Below are positions 47,444-56,484 of a stretch of 64,000 bases of DNA, piece after piece. The notes under the pieces are model-generated. The model had not been told where the DNA came from. It saw only the letters and a list, made by a program, of their open reading frames with translations, and did no database searches. The stretch lies in NCBI GenBank assembly GCA_022774325.1, contig JALFNN010000064.1, positions 1-64,000 on the forward strand, in the 5' to 3' direction. Numbering within the stretch: position 1 is the stretch's first letter; each line of letters opens with the position of its first letter. This stretch comes from a bacterium (GTDB lineage: Bacteria > Bacillota > Clostridia > Lachnospirales > Lachnospiraceae). A program made the position numbers and the translations under genes.

Positions 47444-47478
47444 TCAGTTTTTATACTGAAAATGGTGGTAAGCAACAA
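47444..47478 (-). promoter_or_regulatory. Promoter with operator-like palindrome of the XRE gene
   Basis: Minus strand TTGTTG (47478-47473), 17 nt, TATAAA (47455-47450). TCAGT-ATAAAA-ACTGA at 47444-47459 spans the -10. Just upstream, GTTACAT occurs twice as a direct repeat on the minus strand (about 47486-47508). Confidence 0.55.
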
Positions 47479-47510
47479 AATGTAACGAAAATTGATATGT
47501 AACATTTATA

Positions 47511-47972
47511 TTACATAATTTGCGCTTTATCTTGACTGCTTAAAAAGCTGTTATGATACTCTTTCCGGAATGTCACATCTTCGCTAAACCATGCAGGTGG
47601 TACAAAAGAATTCGCGGAAGCTTCATCCGGAAATTCTACTTCTGCAAGAATAAGAGGCGCAAGATCACCTTTAAAGACATCCAGCTCAATCGTAAGTGAC
47701 TCGTCAAAAGGAATACGATAGCGCTCTTTTGAAATGAGGCGGCCGTCAGCCTTCGAAATAAGGTGTAAGTAGGACTCCCTGGTAAGTGGGAGGTTGTATT
47801 CCTCGCGGACCATGAAGCCTTTGGACTTGTAGGTCAAGATGTAATCATCCCCGTCCCTGCGGGCACGAACAACCGGATCTGTACAGAGATATCCCTGTTC
47901 CAGTGAGCGATGTGGGTAGCGCTCATAATCATCGGGAAGTTCTCTGACCAGATATTTTCTTTCGATTTCCAT
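47511..47972 (-). CDS. CYTH domain protein (triphosphate tunnel metalloenzyme family)
   Basis: 153 aa. The N-terminal EXEXK signature reads MEIERKYLVRELP. Acidic and basic tunnel residues follow: VRARRDGDDYILTYKSKG, KERYRIPFD, IELDVFKG, and LAEVEFPDE. The family hydrolyses inorganic triphosphate or nucleoside triphosphates, or makes cAMP in class IV cyclases. This small bacterial type is most often a tripolyphosphatase. AAAGGAGTTTG precedes the ATG. The XRE gene lies 120 nt downstream with its own promoter. Confidence 0.88.
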   Translation of the reverse strand: MEIERKYLVRELPDDYERYPHRSLEQGYLCTDPVVRARRDGDDYILTYKSKGFMVREEYNLPLTRESYLHLISKADGRLISKERYRIPFDESLTIELDVFKGDLAPLILAEVEFPDEASANSFVPPAWFSEDVTFRKEYHNSFLSSQDKAQIM

Positions 47973-48157
47973 AACAGATCAAACTCCTTTGCTGATCGTG
48001 CGGCGGATCAGATCCCGTCACATGATGCTTAATAATAGTATAAAGAAATATGAGGAACTTTACAAGAGCAGGAATTGCTTTTTTTGAAGGCGTCTGTTAG
48101 AATCTAAGTGTTGAGTATGAATTATGAGTGTTATTTCCGGAAAGGATGGTTTAAAAG

Positions 48158-48715
48158 ATGAGTGAAGTTTGTGTATTTCTCGCAGATGGATTTGAAGAAA
48201 TTGAAGGTCTGACTGTTGTGGATGTCCTGCGCAGAGCCGGAATCAGTGTAGAGACAGTTTCTGTTATGGAAAAAAAGAAGATAACAGGTTCTCATAAAAT
48301 TCTTGTGAAGGCAGACAAGAAATTTGAAAAAGCAGATTTTTCTGAGACAAAAATGTTGGTACTTCCCGGTGGTCTTACGGGCACCAGAAATCTTGGAGCG
48401 CATAAGGAACTGGCAAAACTGATCGTGCAATTTGCCCGGGAAGGAAAGTATCTTGCCGCGATCTGTGCTGCCCCGACGATTATCGGAGGAATGGGATTGC
48501 TGAAGGGAAAGAAAGCTACATGCTATCCATCTATGGAAGATGGGCTTGTGGGGGCAGAGACGGTTGCCGAGGGCGCAGTGATCGATGGAAATGTGATTAC
48601 GGGACGTGGAATGGGCGCTTCTTTGGATTTCGCATTTGCACTTGTGGAGGTACTTCGTGGGCGTGAGAAGGCGGATGAAATTGCGAAGCAGATCGTATAT
48701 GAAGGAAGGAAATAG
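48158..48715 (+). CDS. DJ-1/PfpI family protein
   Basis: 185 aa, DJ-1/YajL type. The conserved Glu is in ADGFEEIEG and the nucleophile Cys in AAICAAPTII (about residue 105), followed by TGRGMGASLDFAFALVE. Members act as protein/methylglyoxal repair or stress proteins; which of these applies is open. The ATG follows AAAGGATGG. It abuts a lipoprotein gene with no gap (its stop is directly followed by that gene's ATG), so the two are co-translated. Confidence 0.9.
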   Translation: MSEVCVFLADGFEEIEGLTVVDVLRRAGISVETVSVMEKKKITGSHKILVKADKKFEKADFSETKMLVLPGGLTGTRNLGAHKELAKLIVQFAREGKYLAAICAAPTIIGGMGLLKGKKATCYPSMEDGLVGAETVAEGAVIDGNVITGRGMGASLDFAFALVEVLRGREKADEIAKQIVYEGRK

Positions 48716-49387
48716 ATGAAAGGCTACAAACGCAGATGTCTGGCTGTGATTATGCTGATCTGTGTACTGGCTTCGGGAATGACAGGATGCTCCCAAAATG
48801 CAGAGGATGCGTCAGCTTATGTGCAGGCTGATCTGGATCTCATTTTTCAGGGAGAGAAGGAAGGCGCAAAACAGTTCATTGAAGCTTCCGACAAGGAGCT
48901 TGAAGAAATGTATGAAAACGGTATCACGGCATTTGTGGAGAACTATTTGACCGGGACAGATGACTCGCAGCAGACACTTACGGAATCGTATGCTTATCTT
49001 GTAAAAGAGATTTTTCGTGCGATGCGTTATCAGGTTGGCGAGGGAAAGAAAAAAAACGGAAGCATATTTGAGGTCGAAGTACAGTATGAACCGGTCGATG
49101 TATTTACGACATTTATTCCGAAACTGCAGCAGGAGACAGAGCGGATCGAACAGGCTGCAAAAAATGGAAAGTATGAGGGAACCGATGAGGAGATTCAGCA
49201 GGCGATGATGAGTGAATATCTGATAAATTCATATGAGCTGCTGAAGGAATCTTATATCGAAATGGATTATCTGGAAAAGGAGACTTATACATTTACCGTC
49301 ACGAAAGAAGGGAGAGACTCTCTTTCCATGGATGAAGATGAGATAAATACCTTTATCGTAAGGATTTTAGCACTTGATAAACTGTAG
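48716..49387 (+). CDS. Putative lipoprotein (DUF5105-like)
   Basis: 223 aa. Basic start MKGYKRRC, hydrophobic core, lipobox MTGC with Cys near residue 25. The mature part is mixed alpha/beta and acidic: DASAYVQADLDLIFQGEKEGAKQFI, VEVQYEPVDVFTTFIPKLQQE. The pattern (helix pair, then a beta strand, then SYELLKESYIEMDYLEK) resembles DUF5105-type lipoproteins of Clostridia, a call I make with limited certainty. Probably on the cell surface. Its coupling to the DJ-1 gene is tight; the tig promoter overlaps its 3' end. Confidence 0.75.
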   Translation: MKGYKRRCLAVIMLICVLASGMTGCSQNAEDASAYVQADLDLIFQGEKEGAKQFIEASDKELEEMYENGITAFVENYLTGTDDSQQTLTESYAYLVKEIFRAMRYQVGEGKKKNGSIFEVEVQYEPVDVFTTFIPKLQQETERIEQAAKNGKYEGTDEEIQQAMMSEYLINSYELLKESYIEMDYLEKETYTFTVTKEGRDSLSMDEDEINTFIVRILALDKL

Positions 49388-49402
49388 AATACATGCTATA
49401 CT
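49374..49402 (+). promoter_or_regulatory. Promoter of tig
   Basis: TTGATA at 49374-49379, 17 nt, TATACT at 49397-49402. The -35 box lies inside the last codons of the preceding gene, and the predicted start gives a 60-nt leader. Confidence 0.65.
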
Positions 49403-49470
49403 ATCAAAATGAGTGTAATGTAGATAAGTCTGTCCGACTTTTCACATATATATATTAGGAGGAAATGGTA

Positions 49471-50757
49471 ATGAGTTTACAAGTTGAAAGATTAGAACAC
49501 AATATGGCAAAGCTTACGATTGAAGTTTCCGCAGAAGAACTGGAAGGAGCACTTCAGAAAGCTTATCAGAAGCAGAAAGGAAAGATCAGCATTCCTGGAT
49601 TCCGTAAAGGCAAAGTTCCGCGTCAGCTGGTTGAGAAAATGTACGGACCGGAGATCTTCTATGATGATGCAGCCAATGCACTGATTCCGGAAGCATATGC
49701 AAAAGCATATGATGAAAGCGGACTGGATATTGTTTCTCAGCCGAAGATCGATGTAACACAGATCGAGAAAGGCAAAGCATTTATCTTCACCGCAGAAGTA
49801 GCTGTTAAGCCGGAAGTAACGCTTGGACAGTACAAGGGAATCGAAGTAGACAGCTTCTCAACAGAAGTGTCAGCTGAAGAAGTAGAAGCGAAGCTGGCAG
49901 AAGAACAGAACAAGAATGCAAGAACCATTACAGTAGAAGGACGTCCGGTTCAGGATAAGGATGAAGTAGTTCTTGATTTTGAAGGATTTGTTGACGGTGT
50001 TGCATTTGAAGGCGGAAAAGGAGAGAACTATCCTCTGACCATCGGTTCCGGTTCTTTCATTCCGGGATTTGAAGAGCAGTTGATCGGCGTTGAACCGGAA
50101 CAGGAAGTAGAAGTTAAGGTAACCTTCCCGGAAGATTACCATGCAGAAGATCTGAAGGGCAAAGATGCAGTATTCAAATGTACCGTTCATGAGATCAAAG
50201 CAAAAGAACTTCCGGAACTGGATGATGAATTTGCATCTGAAGTTTCTGAATTTGATACACTGGAAGAATACAAGGCTGACGTTGAGAAGAAGTTGAGAGA
50301 AGAAAAAGAAAGCACAGGCAAGAGAGCTCAGGAAGACCAGGCAGTGAATGCGATTATCGCAAATGCTGAGATGGACCTTCCGGAAGCAATGATCGAGACT
50401 GAAGCAAGACAGATGCTTGATAATTTCGCTCAGAGACTGCAGCAGCAGGGACTTACCTTTGAACAGTATATGCAGTTCACAGGAATGACTGTTGATAAGA
50501 TGACAGAAGAGATGCGTCCGCAGGCTGAGAAGAGAATCAAGACAAGACTGGTTCTCGAAGCAATCGTAAGTGCTGAGAACATCGAAGTTTCCGATGAGAG
50601 ACTGGATGAGGAAGTTGCCAAGATGGCAGAAGCTTACGGAATGGAAGTTGATAAGCTGAAAGAATACATGGGCGACAGAGAAAAAGAACAGATGAAACTG
50701 GATATGGCAGTTCAGGATGCGATTACATTCGTTGTAGAGAATGCCGTAGTAAAATAA
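49471..50757 (+). CDS. tig: Trigger factor (peptidyl-prolyl isomerase chaperone)
   Basis: Ribosome-bound chaperone that meets nascent chains. 428 aa from ATG 49471, chosen over 49465 because AGGAGG then lies 8 nt upstream. The ribosome-binding loop is ISIPGFRKGKVPR. The FKBP-type PPIase (about 160-245) includes VVLDFEGFVDGVAFEGGKGE and SFIPGFEEQLIGV. The C-terminal arm domain follows (LEEYKADVEKKLREEKE, then a Met/Glu-rich helical end). clpP comes 67 nt later, the common tig-clpP-clpX-lon order of Firmicutes. Confidence 0.97.
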   Translation: MSLQVERLEHNMAKLTIEVSAEELEGALQKAYQKQKGKISIPGFRKGKVPRQLVEKMYGPEIFYDDAANALIPEAYAKAYDESGLDIVSQPKIDVTQIEKGKAFIFTAEVAVKPEVTLGQYKGIEVDSFSTEVSAEEVEAKLAEEQNKNARTITVEGRPVQDKDEVVLDFEGFVDGVAFEGGKGENYPLTIGSGSFIPGFEEQLIGVEPEQEVEVKVTFPEDYHAEDLKGKDAVFKCTVHEIKAKELPELDDEFASEVSEFDTLEEYKADVEKKLREEKESTGKRAQEDQAVNAIIANAEMDLPEAMIETEARQMLDNFAQRLQQQGLTFEQYMQFTGMTVDKMTEEMRPQAEKRIKTRLVLEAIVSAENIEVSDERLDEEVAKMAEAYGMEVDKLKEYMGDREKEQMKLDMAVQDAITFVVENAVVK

Positions 50758-50824
50758 ATGAGTATTATAATGCTGGCTGCATCTTGCGACCGGCAGTGGT
50801 AATGAAGAATCAGGAGGCGTGTAC

Positions 50825-51406
50825 ATGAGTTTAGTACCTTATGTCATTGAACAGACAAGCCGTGGAGAACGTTCTTACGACATTTATTCAAGACTTTTAA
50901 AGGAAAGAATTATTTTCCTTGACACAGAAGTAAATGATGCATCCGCAAGCGTGATCGTTGCACAGATGCTTTTCCTGGAAGCGGAGGATCCGGACAAAGA
51001 TATTCAGTTCTATATTAACAGCCCGGGCGGCTCTATTTCAGCCGGAATGGCCATCTATGATACAATGAATTATGTGAAATGTGATGTGTCCACAATGTGC
51101 ATGGGAATGGCGGCAAGTATGGGAGCATTTCTTCTTGCAGGAGGAACCAAAGGCAAACGTTTTGCTCTTCCGAACGCCGAGATTATGATTCATCAGCCGT
51201 CAGGCGGAGCACAGGGTCAGGCAACTGAGATTGAGATTAATGCAAAGCATATTTTGCAGATCAGAGAAAGAATGAACAGGCTGATGGCAGCGAATACAGG
51301 CCAGAGCTATGAGACGATTGCAGCAGATACAGAGAGAGATAACTGGAAGACTGCAGAAGAAGCTGTGGCTTACGGACTGATTGATAAGGTTGTGACAAGC
51401 CGGTAG
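50825..51406 (+). CDS. clpP: ATP-dependent Clp protease proteolytic subunit
   Basis: 193 aa, standard. Catalytic Ser in [13 protein letters not shown], His in [14 protein letters not shown], Asp in the [12 protein letters not shown] region. Fourteen subunits form the chamber that ClpX or ClpC feeds. Start ATG 50825 is set by CAGGAGG; a GTG 6 nt earlier is too close. A weak hairpin (GGGAATG / CATTCCC) follows at about 51417-51441, so some transcription should continue into clpX. Confidence 0.97.
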   Translation: MSLVPYVIEQTSRGERSYDIYSRLLKERIIFLDTEVNDASASVIVAQMLFLEAEDPDKDIQFYINSPGGSISAGMAIYDTMNYVKCDVSTMCMGMAASMGAFLLAGGTKGKRFALPNAEIMIHQPSGGAQGQATEIEINAKHILQIRERMNRLMAANTGQSYETIAADTERDNWKTAEEAVAYGLIDKVVTSR

Positions 51407-51522
51407 TGAAAGTGGGAATGTTCGCAGAACCGGGCATTCCCATTTCTAAATTTAAAAAACGGGAGAGTTTGCCCGATTAGGGGCAGGATATGAGATTTGT
51501 ATGAATTGTGTGAGGTGAAAAT

Positions 51523-52773
51523 ATGGCAGGCAGATATGATGATGTCGTAAGATGTTCCTTCTGTAATAAAACACAGGCTCAGGTGCGCAAAATGATTGCC
51601 GGACCGAACGGAGTGTATATTTGTGACAGGTGTGTGGATGTCTGTGCCGAGATCATTGAGGAAGAGCTGGAGTATGACGAAGGCGAAAAATACGAAGATA
51701 TCAATTTATTGAAGCCGGAAGAAATCAAAGAATTTCTTGACGACTATGTGATCGGACAGGAGGAAGCTAAAAAGGTTCTGTCTGTGTCTGTTTATAATCA
51801 TTATAAAAGAATTATGGCAGAGAAGGACCTGGGCGTGGAACTGCAGAAGAGTAACATTCTTATGGTAGGTCCGACAGGATGCGGAAAGACATTTCTTGCA
51901 CAGTCACTGGCAAAGATCCTGAATGTACCATTTGCCATAGCTGACGCAACGGCTCTTACTGAAGCTGGATACGTCGGCGAAGACGTAGAAAATATTCTTT
52001 TGAAAATTATCCAGGCTGCGGACGGTGATATCGAACGTGCGGAGCATGGAATCATTTATATTGATGAGATTGATAAGATTACGAGAAAATCGGAGAATCC
52101 TTCCATCACAAGGGATGTTTCCGGTGAAGGCGTTCAGCAGGCACTCCTTAAGATTCTGGAAGGCACGATCGCCAATGTTCCGCCGCAGGGCGGAAGAAAG
52201 CATCCACATCAGGAACTGATCCAGATCGATACGACCAATATCCTGTTCATCTGTGGTGGTGCGTTTGAAGGAATTGATAAGATCATTGAAAAGAGACTGG
52301 ATAAGAAATCGATTGGTTTCGGTGCGGAAATCGCAGGAAAGCATGAATATAATATCGATCGTCTTCTCGGACAGATCCTTCCGCAGGATCTTGTGAAATT
52401 CGGTCTGATACCGGAGCTGGTAGGACGTGTTCCGGTTACGGTTGCGCTTGAGTCGCTGGATCGCGAGGCGCTGATCCGGATACTAACAGAGCCGAAAAAT
52501 GCGATTGTAAAACAGTATCAGAAACTGCTGGAACTGGATGGTGTGGATCTGGAATTTGACCAGGATGCGCTGGAGGCAATCGCAGATACTTCACTGAAGC
52601 GTAATACCGGAGCGAGAGGACTGCGTGCGATCATGGAGAATGTGATGATGGATACCATGTATCATGCACCATCCGATGAAAGTCTGAAATACTGCAGAAT
52701 TACGAAAGAAGCGGTGCTTGGAAAGAACACACCACTGCTTCAGCAAGAAGAAAGAAAATCAGAAAGTGCATAG
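51523..52773 (+). CDS. clpX: ATP-dependent Clp protease ATP-binding subunit ClpX
   Basis: AAA+ unfoldase that recognises and feeds substrates to ClpP. 416 aa. The N-terminal zinc domain reads CSFCNKTQ...CDRCVDVC (residues 9-42). Walker A is [11 protein letters not shown], Walker [11 protein letters not shown], and the ClpP-contact IGF loop is in KKSIGFGAE. The pore loop is GYVGEDVE. Start follows GTGAGGTG. It precedes lon by about 105 nt. Confidence 0.97.
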   Translation: MAGRYDDVVRCSFCNKTQAQVRKMIAGPNGVYICDRCVDVCAEIIEEELEYDEGEKYEDINLLKPEEIKEFLDDYVIGQEEAKKVLSVSVYNHYKRIMAEKDLGVELQKSNILMVGPTGCGKTFLAQSLAKILNVPFAIADATALTEAGYVGEDVENILLKIIQAADGDIERAEHGIIYIDEIDKITRKSENPSITRDVSGEGVQQALLKILEGTIANVPPQGGRKHPHQELIQIDTTNILFICGGAFEGIDKIIEKRLDKKSIGFGAEIAGKHEYNIDRLLGQILPQDLVKFGLIPELVGRVPVTVALESLDREALIRILTEPKNAIVKQYQKLLELDGVDLEFDQDALEAIADTSLKRNTGARGLRAIMENVMMDTMYHAPSDESLKYCRITKEAVLGKNTPLLQQEERKSESA

Positions 52774-52878
52774 CAGTACGTATGCAAAAAATACGGAACA
52801 TATGGGTGCTGACGGGGAAACCTGAAGCACCCTTTTTACAAACAGTTTGAATGGATAGAAAAGGGAGAGAAGAAATAC

Positions 52879-55269
52879 ATGAATAGAATGGCAAGTATGC
52901 CCATGGTTGCTCTTCGTGGAATGACGATCATGCCGGAAATGGTGGTACATTTCGATATCAGCAGGAAACGTTCCATCGAGGCAGTGCAGGAAGCCATGGC
53001 AGGAGACCAGAAGATTTTCCTGATCGCTCAAAGAGATATTGAGGTGGATAATCCGGAGATGAAGGATCTGTATCGCGTCGGAACGGTTGCAACTGTGAAG
53101 CAGATCCTTAAACTGCCGAAGCAGATCATCAGGGTTCTCGTATCCGGAGAAGAGCGGGCGGTTCTGGAACATCTGGAGGTCAGTGATCCATATATGCGCG
53201 GCTACATCAAGATTCTGGATGAAGAGACCCCGCTTCTGACCGGTGAACTGAATAAAGAAGCGATGGTTCGGGGACTTCGGGAAATGTATGTGGAATATGC
53301 GATGCGCAATCCGAAGATCACTAAGGATATGGTGAACCAGATTCAGCAGATCACAGATCTCCGTAAAATGGTAAATCAGGTGGCGGCGAATTTGCCGATT
53401 GCTTACACGGATCTTCAGGAAATTCTGGAAGAAACCGATTTTATGAAACAGTACGAGCTTCTGGCATTTAAACTGGTCAACGAGGTTCAGATCATGAATA
53501 TCCGCGACGAGATACAGAATAAAGTCAAAGAGCGTGTTGACAAGCATCAGAGAGAGTATATACTTCGGGAAGAACTGAAGCTGATCCGTGAAGAACTGGG
53601 CGATGATACGACACTCTCGGATGCGGAGGAATTTGCAAATGCTGTGGAGGCACTGGAGGCGCCGGAAGAGGTAAAAGAGAAACTTCGCAAGGAAGTGAGG
53701 AGATTTAAGAACTCACTGCAAAGTCCAGCGGAAGCCGGTGTTGTCCGTACTTATATTGAAACGATGCTGGAAATGCCATGGGATAAAAGAGCGGAGGACT
53801 TTACGGATTTAACCTATGCGAAGAATCTTCTGGAAAAAGAACATTACGGACTGGAAGAAGTAAAAGAGCGTGTGCTGGAATTTCTTGCGGTGCGTGCACT
53901 TACGAAAAAAGGAGACAGTCCGATTCTCTGCCTGGTCGGCCCTCCGGGAACCGGAAAAACATCGATCGCAAGATCTCTTGCAAAAGCGCTGAAAAAGCCG
54001 TATGTCCGCATTTCGCTGGGTGGTGTGCGCGATGAAGCGGAGATCCGCGGGCACAGGAAGACTTATGTGGGCGCGATGCCGGGAAGAATCGCAAACGGAA
54101 TCAAGGCGGCCGGTGTGAAAAATCCGCTGCTGCTTCTGGATGAAATTGATAAAGTCAGCACAGACTATAAAGGTGATACGTTTTCTGCACTGCTGGAAGT
54201 GCTGGACAGTGAGCAGAACAATAAGTTCCGGGATCATTACCTTGAAGTTCCGCTGGATCTTTCCGAAGTGACATTCGTGACGACCGCGAACACACTGCAG
54301 ACGATTCCAAGGCCGCTTCTGGACCGTATGGAAGTGATCGAGATCAGCAGTTATACAGAGAACGAGAAGCTTCATATCGCAGAAGAACATCTGATTCCGA
54401 AGCAGTTGGAGAGACACGGACTCACCAAAGACCAGCTTACGATCAGCAAGGGTGTTGTCTGGAAAATGGCAAGAAATTATACGAAAGAAGCGGGCGTGCG
54501 TCAGTTGGAACGTGAGATCGGAAATATTTGCAGAAAGGCAGCAAAAGAGATATTTGAACACGATAAGAAACGAATCCAGGTGACGGAGAGGAATCTGGTG
54601 AAATACCTAGGCAAGGAGAAATATACCTATCAGATGGCAAATGCAGAGGATGAAGTCGGTATCGTTCGTGGACTTGCCTGGACCAGTGTGGGCGGTGATA
54701 CCCTTCAGATCGAAGTCAATGTAATGCCGGGGAAAGGCGAGATCATGCTGACCGGACAGCTCGGCGATGTTATGAAAGAATCTGCCCGGACCGGAATCAG
54801 TTATATTCGTTCCATCAGCGAGGCTCAGAATGTACCGGCGGATTTCTTTGAAAAACATGATATTCACATTCATATACCAGAGGGCGCTGTTCCGAAGGAC
54901 GGACCGTCAGCCGGAATTACCATGGCCACGGCGATGTTCTCCGCCATCACCGGGAAGAAAGTGTGCGCAGATCTTGCGATGACCGGTGAAATTACACTGC
55001 GTGGTCGTGTATTACCGATCGGCGGGCTCAAGGAGAAACTTCTGGCGGCCAAGAACGCAGGAATCCATACGGTTCTCGTGCCGAAGGAAAATACGAAAGA
55101 TGTGGAAGAGATTTCCTCAGAGATTACAAAAGGACTGGAAATCATACCGGTGGCCCATATGAGGGAAGTGCTGGAACACGCGATTTGTGTGGAAAAGGAT
55201 GCCTGCGAAGGAGTAGAAGACTGTTATGAGAAGGATGTTTGCGCAGGGTCGGAAATCTGTGCGGAATAG
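52879..55269 (+). CDS. lon: Lon protease with a cysteine-containing C-terminal extension
   Basis: ATP-dependent serine protease for damaged and regulatory proteins. 796 aa. N-terminal substrate domain (1-200, MVALRGMTIMPEMVVHFDIS), AAA domain with Walker [12 protein letters not shown] and Walker B LLLLDEIDKV, and protease domain with catalytic Ser in KDGPSAGITM and Lys in GGLKEKLLAA. The normal end is near VAHMREVLEHAI. After it comes a tail of about 28 residues with five cysteines (CVEKDACEGVEDC, VCAGSEICAE). GGAGAGAAG precedes the ATG. engB follows after 15 nt. Confidence 0.96.
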   Translation: MNRMASMPMVALRGMTIMPEMVVHFDISRKRSIEAVQEAMAGDQKIFLIAQRDIEVDNPEMKDLYRVGTVATVKQILKLPKQIIRVLVSGEERAVLEHLEVSDPYMRGYIKILDEETPLLTGELNKEAMVRGLREMYVEYAMRNPKITKDMVNQIQQITDLRKMVNQVAANLPIAYTDLQEILEETDFMKQYELLAFKLVNEVQIMNIRDEIQNKVKERVDKHQREYILREELKLIREELGDDTTLSDAEEFANAVEALEAPEEVKEKLRKEVRRFKNSLQSPAEAGVVRTYIETMLEMPWDKRAEDFTDLTYAKNLLEKEHYGLEEVKERVLEFLAVRALTKKGDSPILCLVGPPGTGKTSIARSLAKALKKPYVRISLGGVRDEAEIRGHRKTYVGAMPGRIANGIKAAGVKNPLLLLDEIDKVSTDYKGDTFSALLEVLDSEQNNKFRDHYLEVPLDLSEVTFVTTANTLQTIPRPLLDRMEVIEISSYTENEKLHIAEEHLIPKQLERHGLTKDQLTISKGVVWKMARNYTKEAGVRQLEREIGNICRKAAKEIFEHDKKRIQVTERNLVKYLGKEKYTYQMANAEDEVGIVRGLAWTSVGGDTLQIEVNVMPGKGEIMLTGQLGDVMKESARTGISYIRSISEAQNVPADFFEKHDIHIHIPEGAVPKDGPSAGITMATAMFSAITGKKVCADLAMTGEITLRGRVLPIGGLKEKLLAAKNAGIHTVLVPKENTKDVEEISSEITKGLEIIPVAHMREVLEHAICVEKDACEGVEDCYEKDVCAGSEICAE

Positions 55270-55284
55270 GGAGGTGAATGGAGA

Positions 55285-55875
55285 GTGGTTATTAAGAATG
55301 TAAATCTGGAGACAGTATGCGGAATCACCAGTAAACTGCCGGACAATGAGCTGCCTGAGATCGCATTTGCAGGGAAGTCAAATGTAGGAAAGTCCTCCCT
55401 CATCAATGCACTGATGAACCGGAAAGCGTATGCGCGCATTTCGGCAAAACCGGGAAAGACGCAGACCATTAATTTTTATAATATCAATGAAGCGGTCTAT
55501 CTGGTGGATCTGCCGGGATATGGCTATGCGAAAGTATCGGAACAGGAAAAAATCCAGTGGGGACAGCTGATCGAGCGATACCTGCATGGATCAAAACAGC
55601 TGAAAGCAGTCTTTCTTCTGATCGATATCCGGCATGATCCTTCAGCGAATGATAAGATGATGTACGATTGGATCGTGGCGCAGGGATACAACCCGATCAT
55701 TATTGCGACAAAGCTGGATAAGATCAAGAGAAGTCAGATCCAGAAGCAGGTGAAAGCAATCAAGGAAGGACTTAAGCTTCAGCCGGGGACGGTTGTGATT
55801 CCGTTTTCTGCGGAGACGAAGCAGGGACGGGAAGAGATATGGGAGCTGGCAGAGGAGGTTTGTTCTTTGTCTTGA
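55285..55875 (+). CDS. engB: Ribosome biogenesis GTP-binding protein YsxC/EngB
   Basis: GTPase for 50S assembly. 196 aa, GTG start after GGAGGTGAATG; an ATG at 55278 is in another frame. G1 FAGKSNVGKSSLINAL, G2 around KPGKTQTINFY, G3 DLPGYGYAKV, G4 ATKLDKIKRS and G5 PFSAETKQG. The lon-engB order is conserved in Firmicutes. It is the last gene of the tig-clp-lon-engB run and is followed at once by a long nested palindrome with a T8 tract that can act as terminator. Confidence 0.96.
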   Translation: MVIKNVNLETVCGITSKLPDNELPEIAFAGKSNVGKSSLINALMNRKAYARISAKPGKTQTINFYNINEAVYLVDLPGYGYAKVSEQEKIQWGQLIERYLHGSKQLKAVFLLIDIRHDPSANDKMMYDWIVAQGYNPIIIATKLDKIKRSQIQKQVKAIKEGLKLQPGTVVIPFSAETKQGREEIWELAEEVCSLS

Positions 55876-55881
55876 GGGACG

Positions 55882-56061
55882 GAATCAGGCATACTCTGAA
55901 TGCGCCGACGCGCCGGAGGCTGCAACCGCAAATCAACAGCATGTAGTAAAAACTGAGATGTTCGCCAAGTGTGGCTCGCATCTCAGTTTTTTTTACATGC
56001 TGTAGGATTTGCGTTTTCCGCCTCCTCTGCTTAACCTCTGCATTCAGAGTATGCCTGATTC
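55882..56061. repeat. Long nested palindrome 1 (about 180 nt)
   Basis: A multi-stem hairpin centred near 55970. Outer arms 55882-55903 and 56040-56061 are perfect over 22 bp (GAATCAGGCATACTCTGAAT...). Then GGAGGC/GCCTCC; CGCAAATC/GATTTGCG (55927-55934, 56006-56013); AGCATGTA/TACATGCT (55938-55945, 55994-56001); AAAACTGAGATG/CATCTCAGTTTT (55949-55960, 55979-55990); and an apical GCCA-AGTG-TGGC. The last long stem is followed by T8 on the plus strand, so it can also terminate lon-engB. No coding frame of interest. Confidence 0.9.
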
Positions 56062-56110
56062 TTGGTAGGTTCAAGATGGGAGAACTTGGTGGGTGTGGAA
56101 GGGACGCATT

Positions 56111-56134
56111 CAGGCAGCCTAGGAGGGCTGCCTG
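56111..56134. repeat. Short GC-rich inverted repeat
   Basis: CAGGCAGCC-TAGGAG-GGCTGCCTG: perfect 9-bp stem in the gene-free stretch between the two long palindromes. Not followed by T, so not an obvious terminator. Confidence 0.7.
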
Positions 56135-56160
56135 TCACTGGGAATTGTATGGGGGGAGGG

Positions 56161-56451
56161 TTAATGTTTGGTTTGAGATGATAGTTCTAAGAGATCGTGA
56201 TAGAGGCTGACCAGGGTTGCGGAGAGGAGGAGACCGGCCAGGATGTCTTGATCCACTTTGAACAGACTTTTCCTGCGAATCAGCTGGCATAATCCCAGAA
56301 CAGCAAAGCCCCGTCCATTTTCCCATTTCAAAATCGCCGCCCGCGATACAAACAACTGCTCCTGAGTCAGATTCCTCTTCTTCCTAAGCACCTGAAGCTT
56401 CTCCCCATAAAACTCCCAATCCCAGCCGAGCGCAGCAAAGGCGTCCCCCAT
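56161..56451 (-). pseudogene. Decayed XRE-type regulator gene
   Basis: The minus strand encodes YGEKLQVLRKKRNLTQEQ followed directly by LFVSRAAILKWENGRG. This is the common Firmicute HTH_3 regulator start, but about four residues of the second helix (usually AEQL) are missing. After GRG the usual dimer-linker and sensor region is replaced by an unrelated-looking short tail (FAVLGLCQLIRRKSLFKVDQ), ending in a hydrophobic strip. The open frame reaches 56529 but the first part overlaps palindrome 2. No ribosome binding site is seen. I read it as an internally deleted relic. Confidence 0.6.
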
Positions 56452-56484
56452 CGCCCCTATTCGATGTATAGGAAGTTTGAGTGA

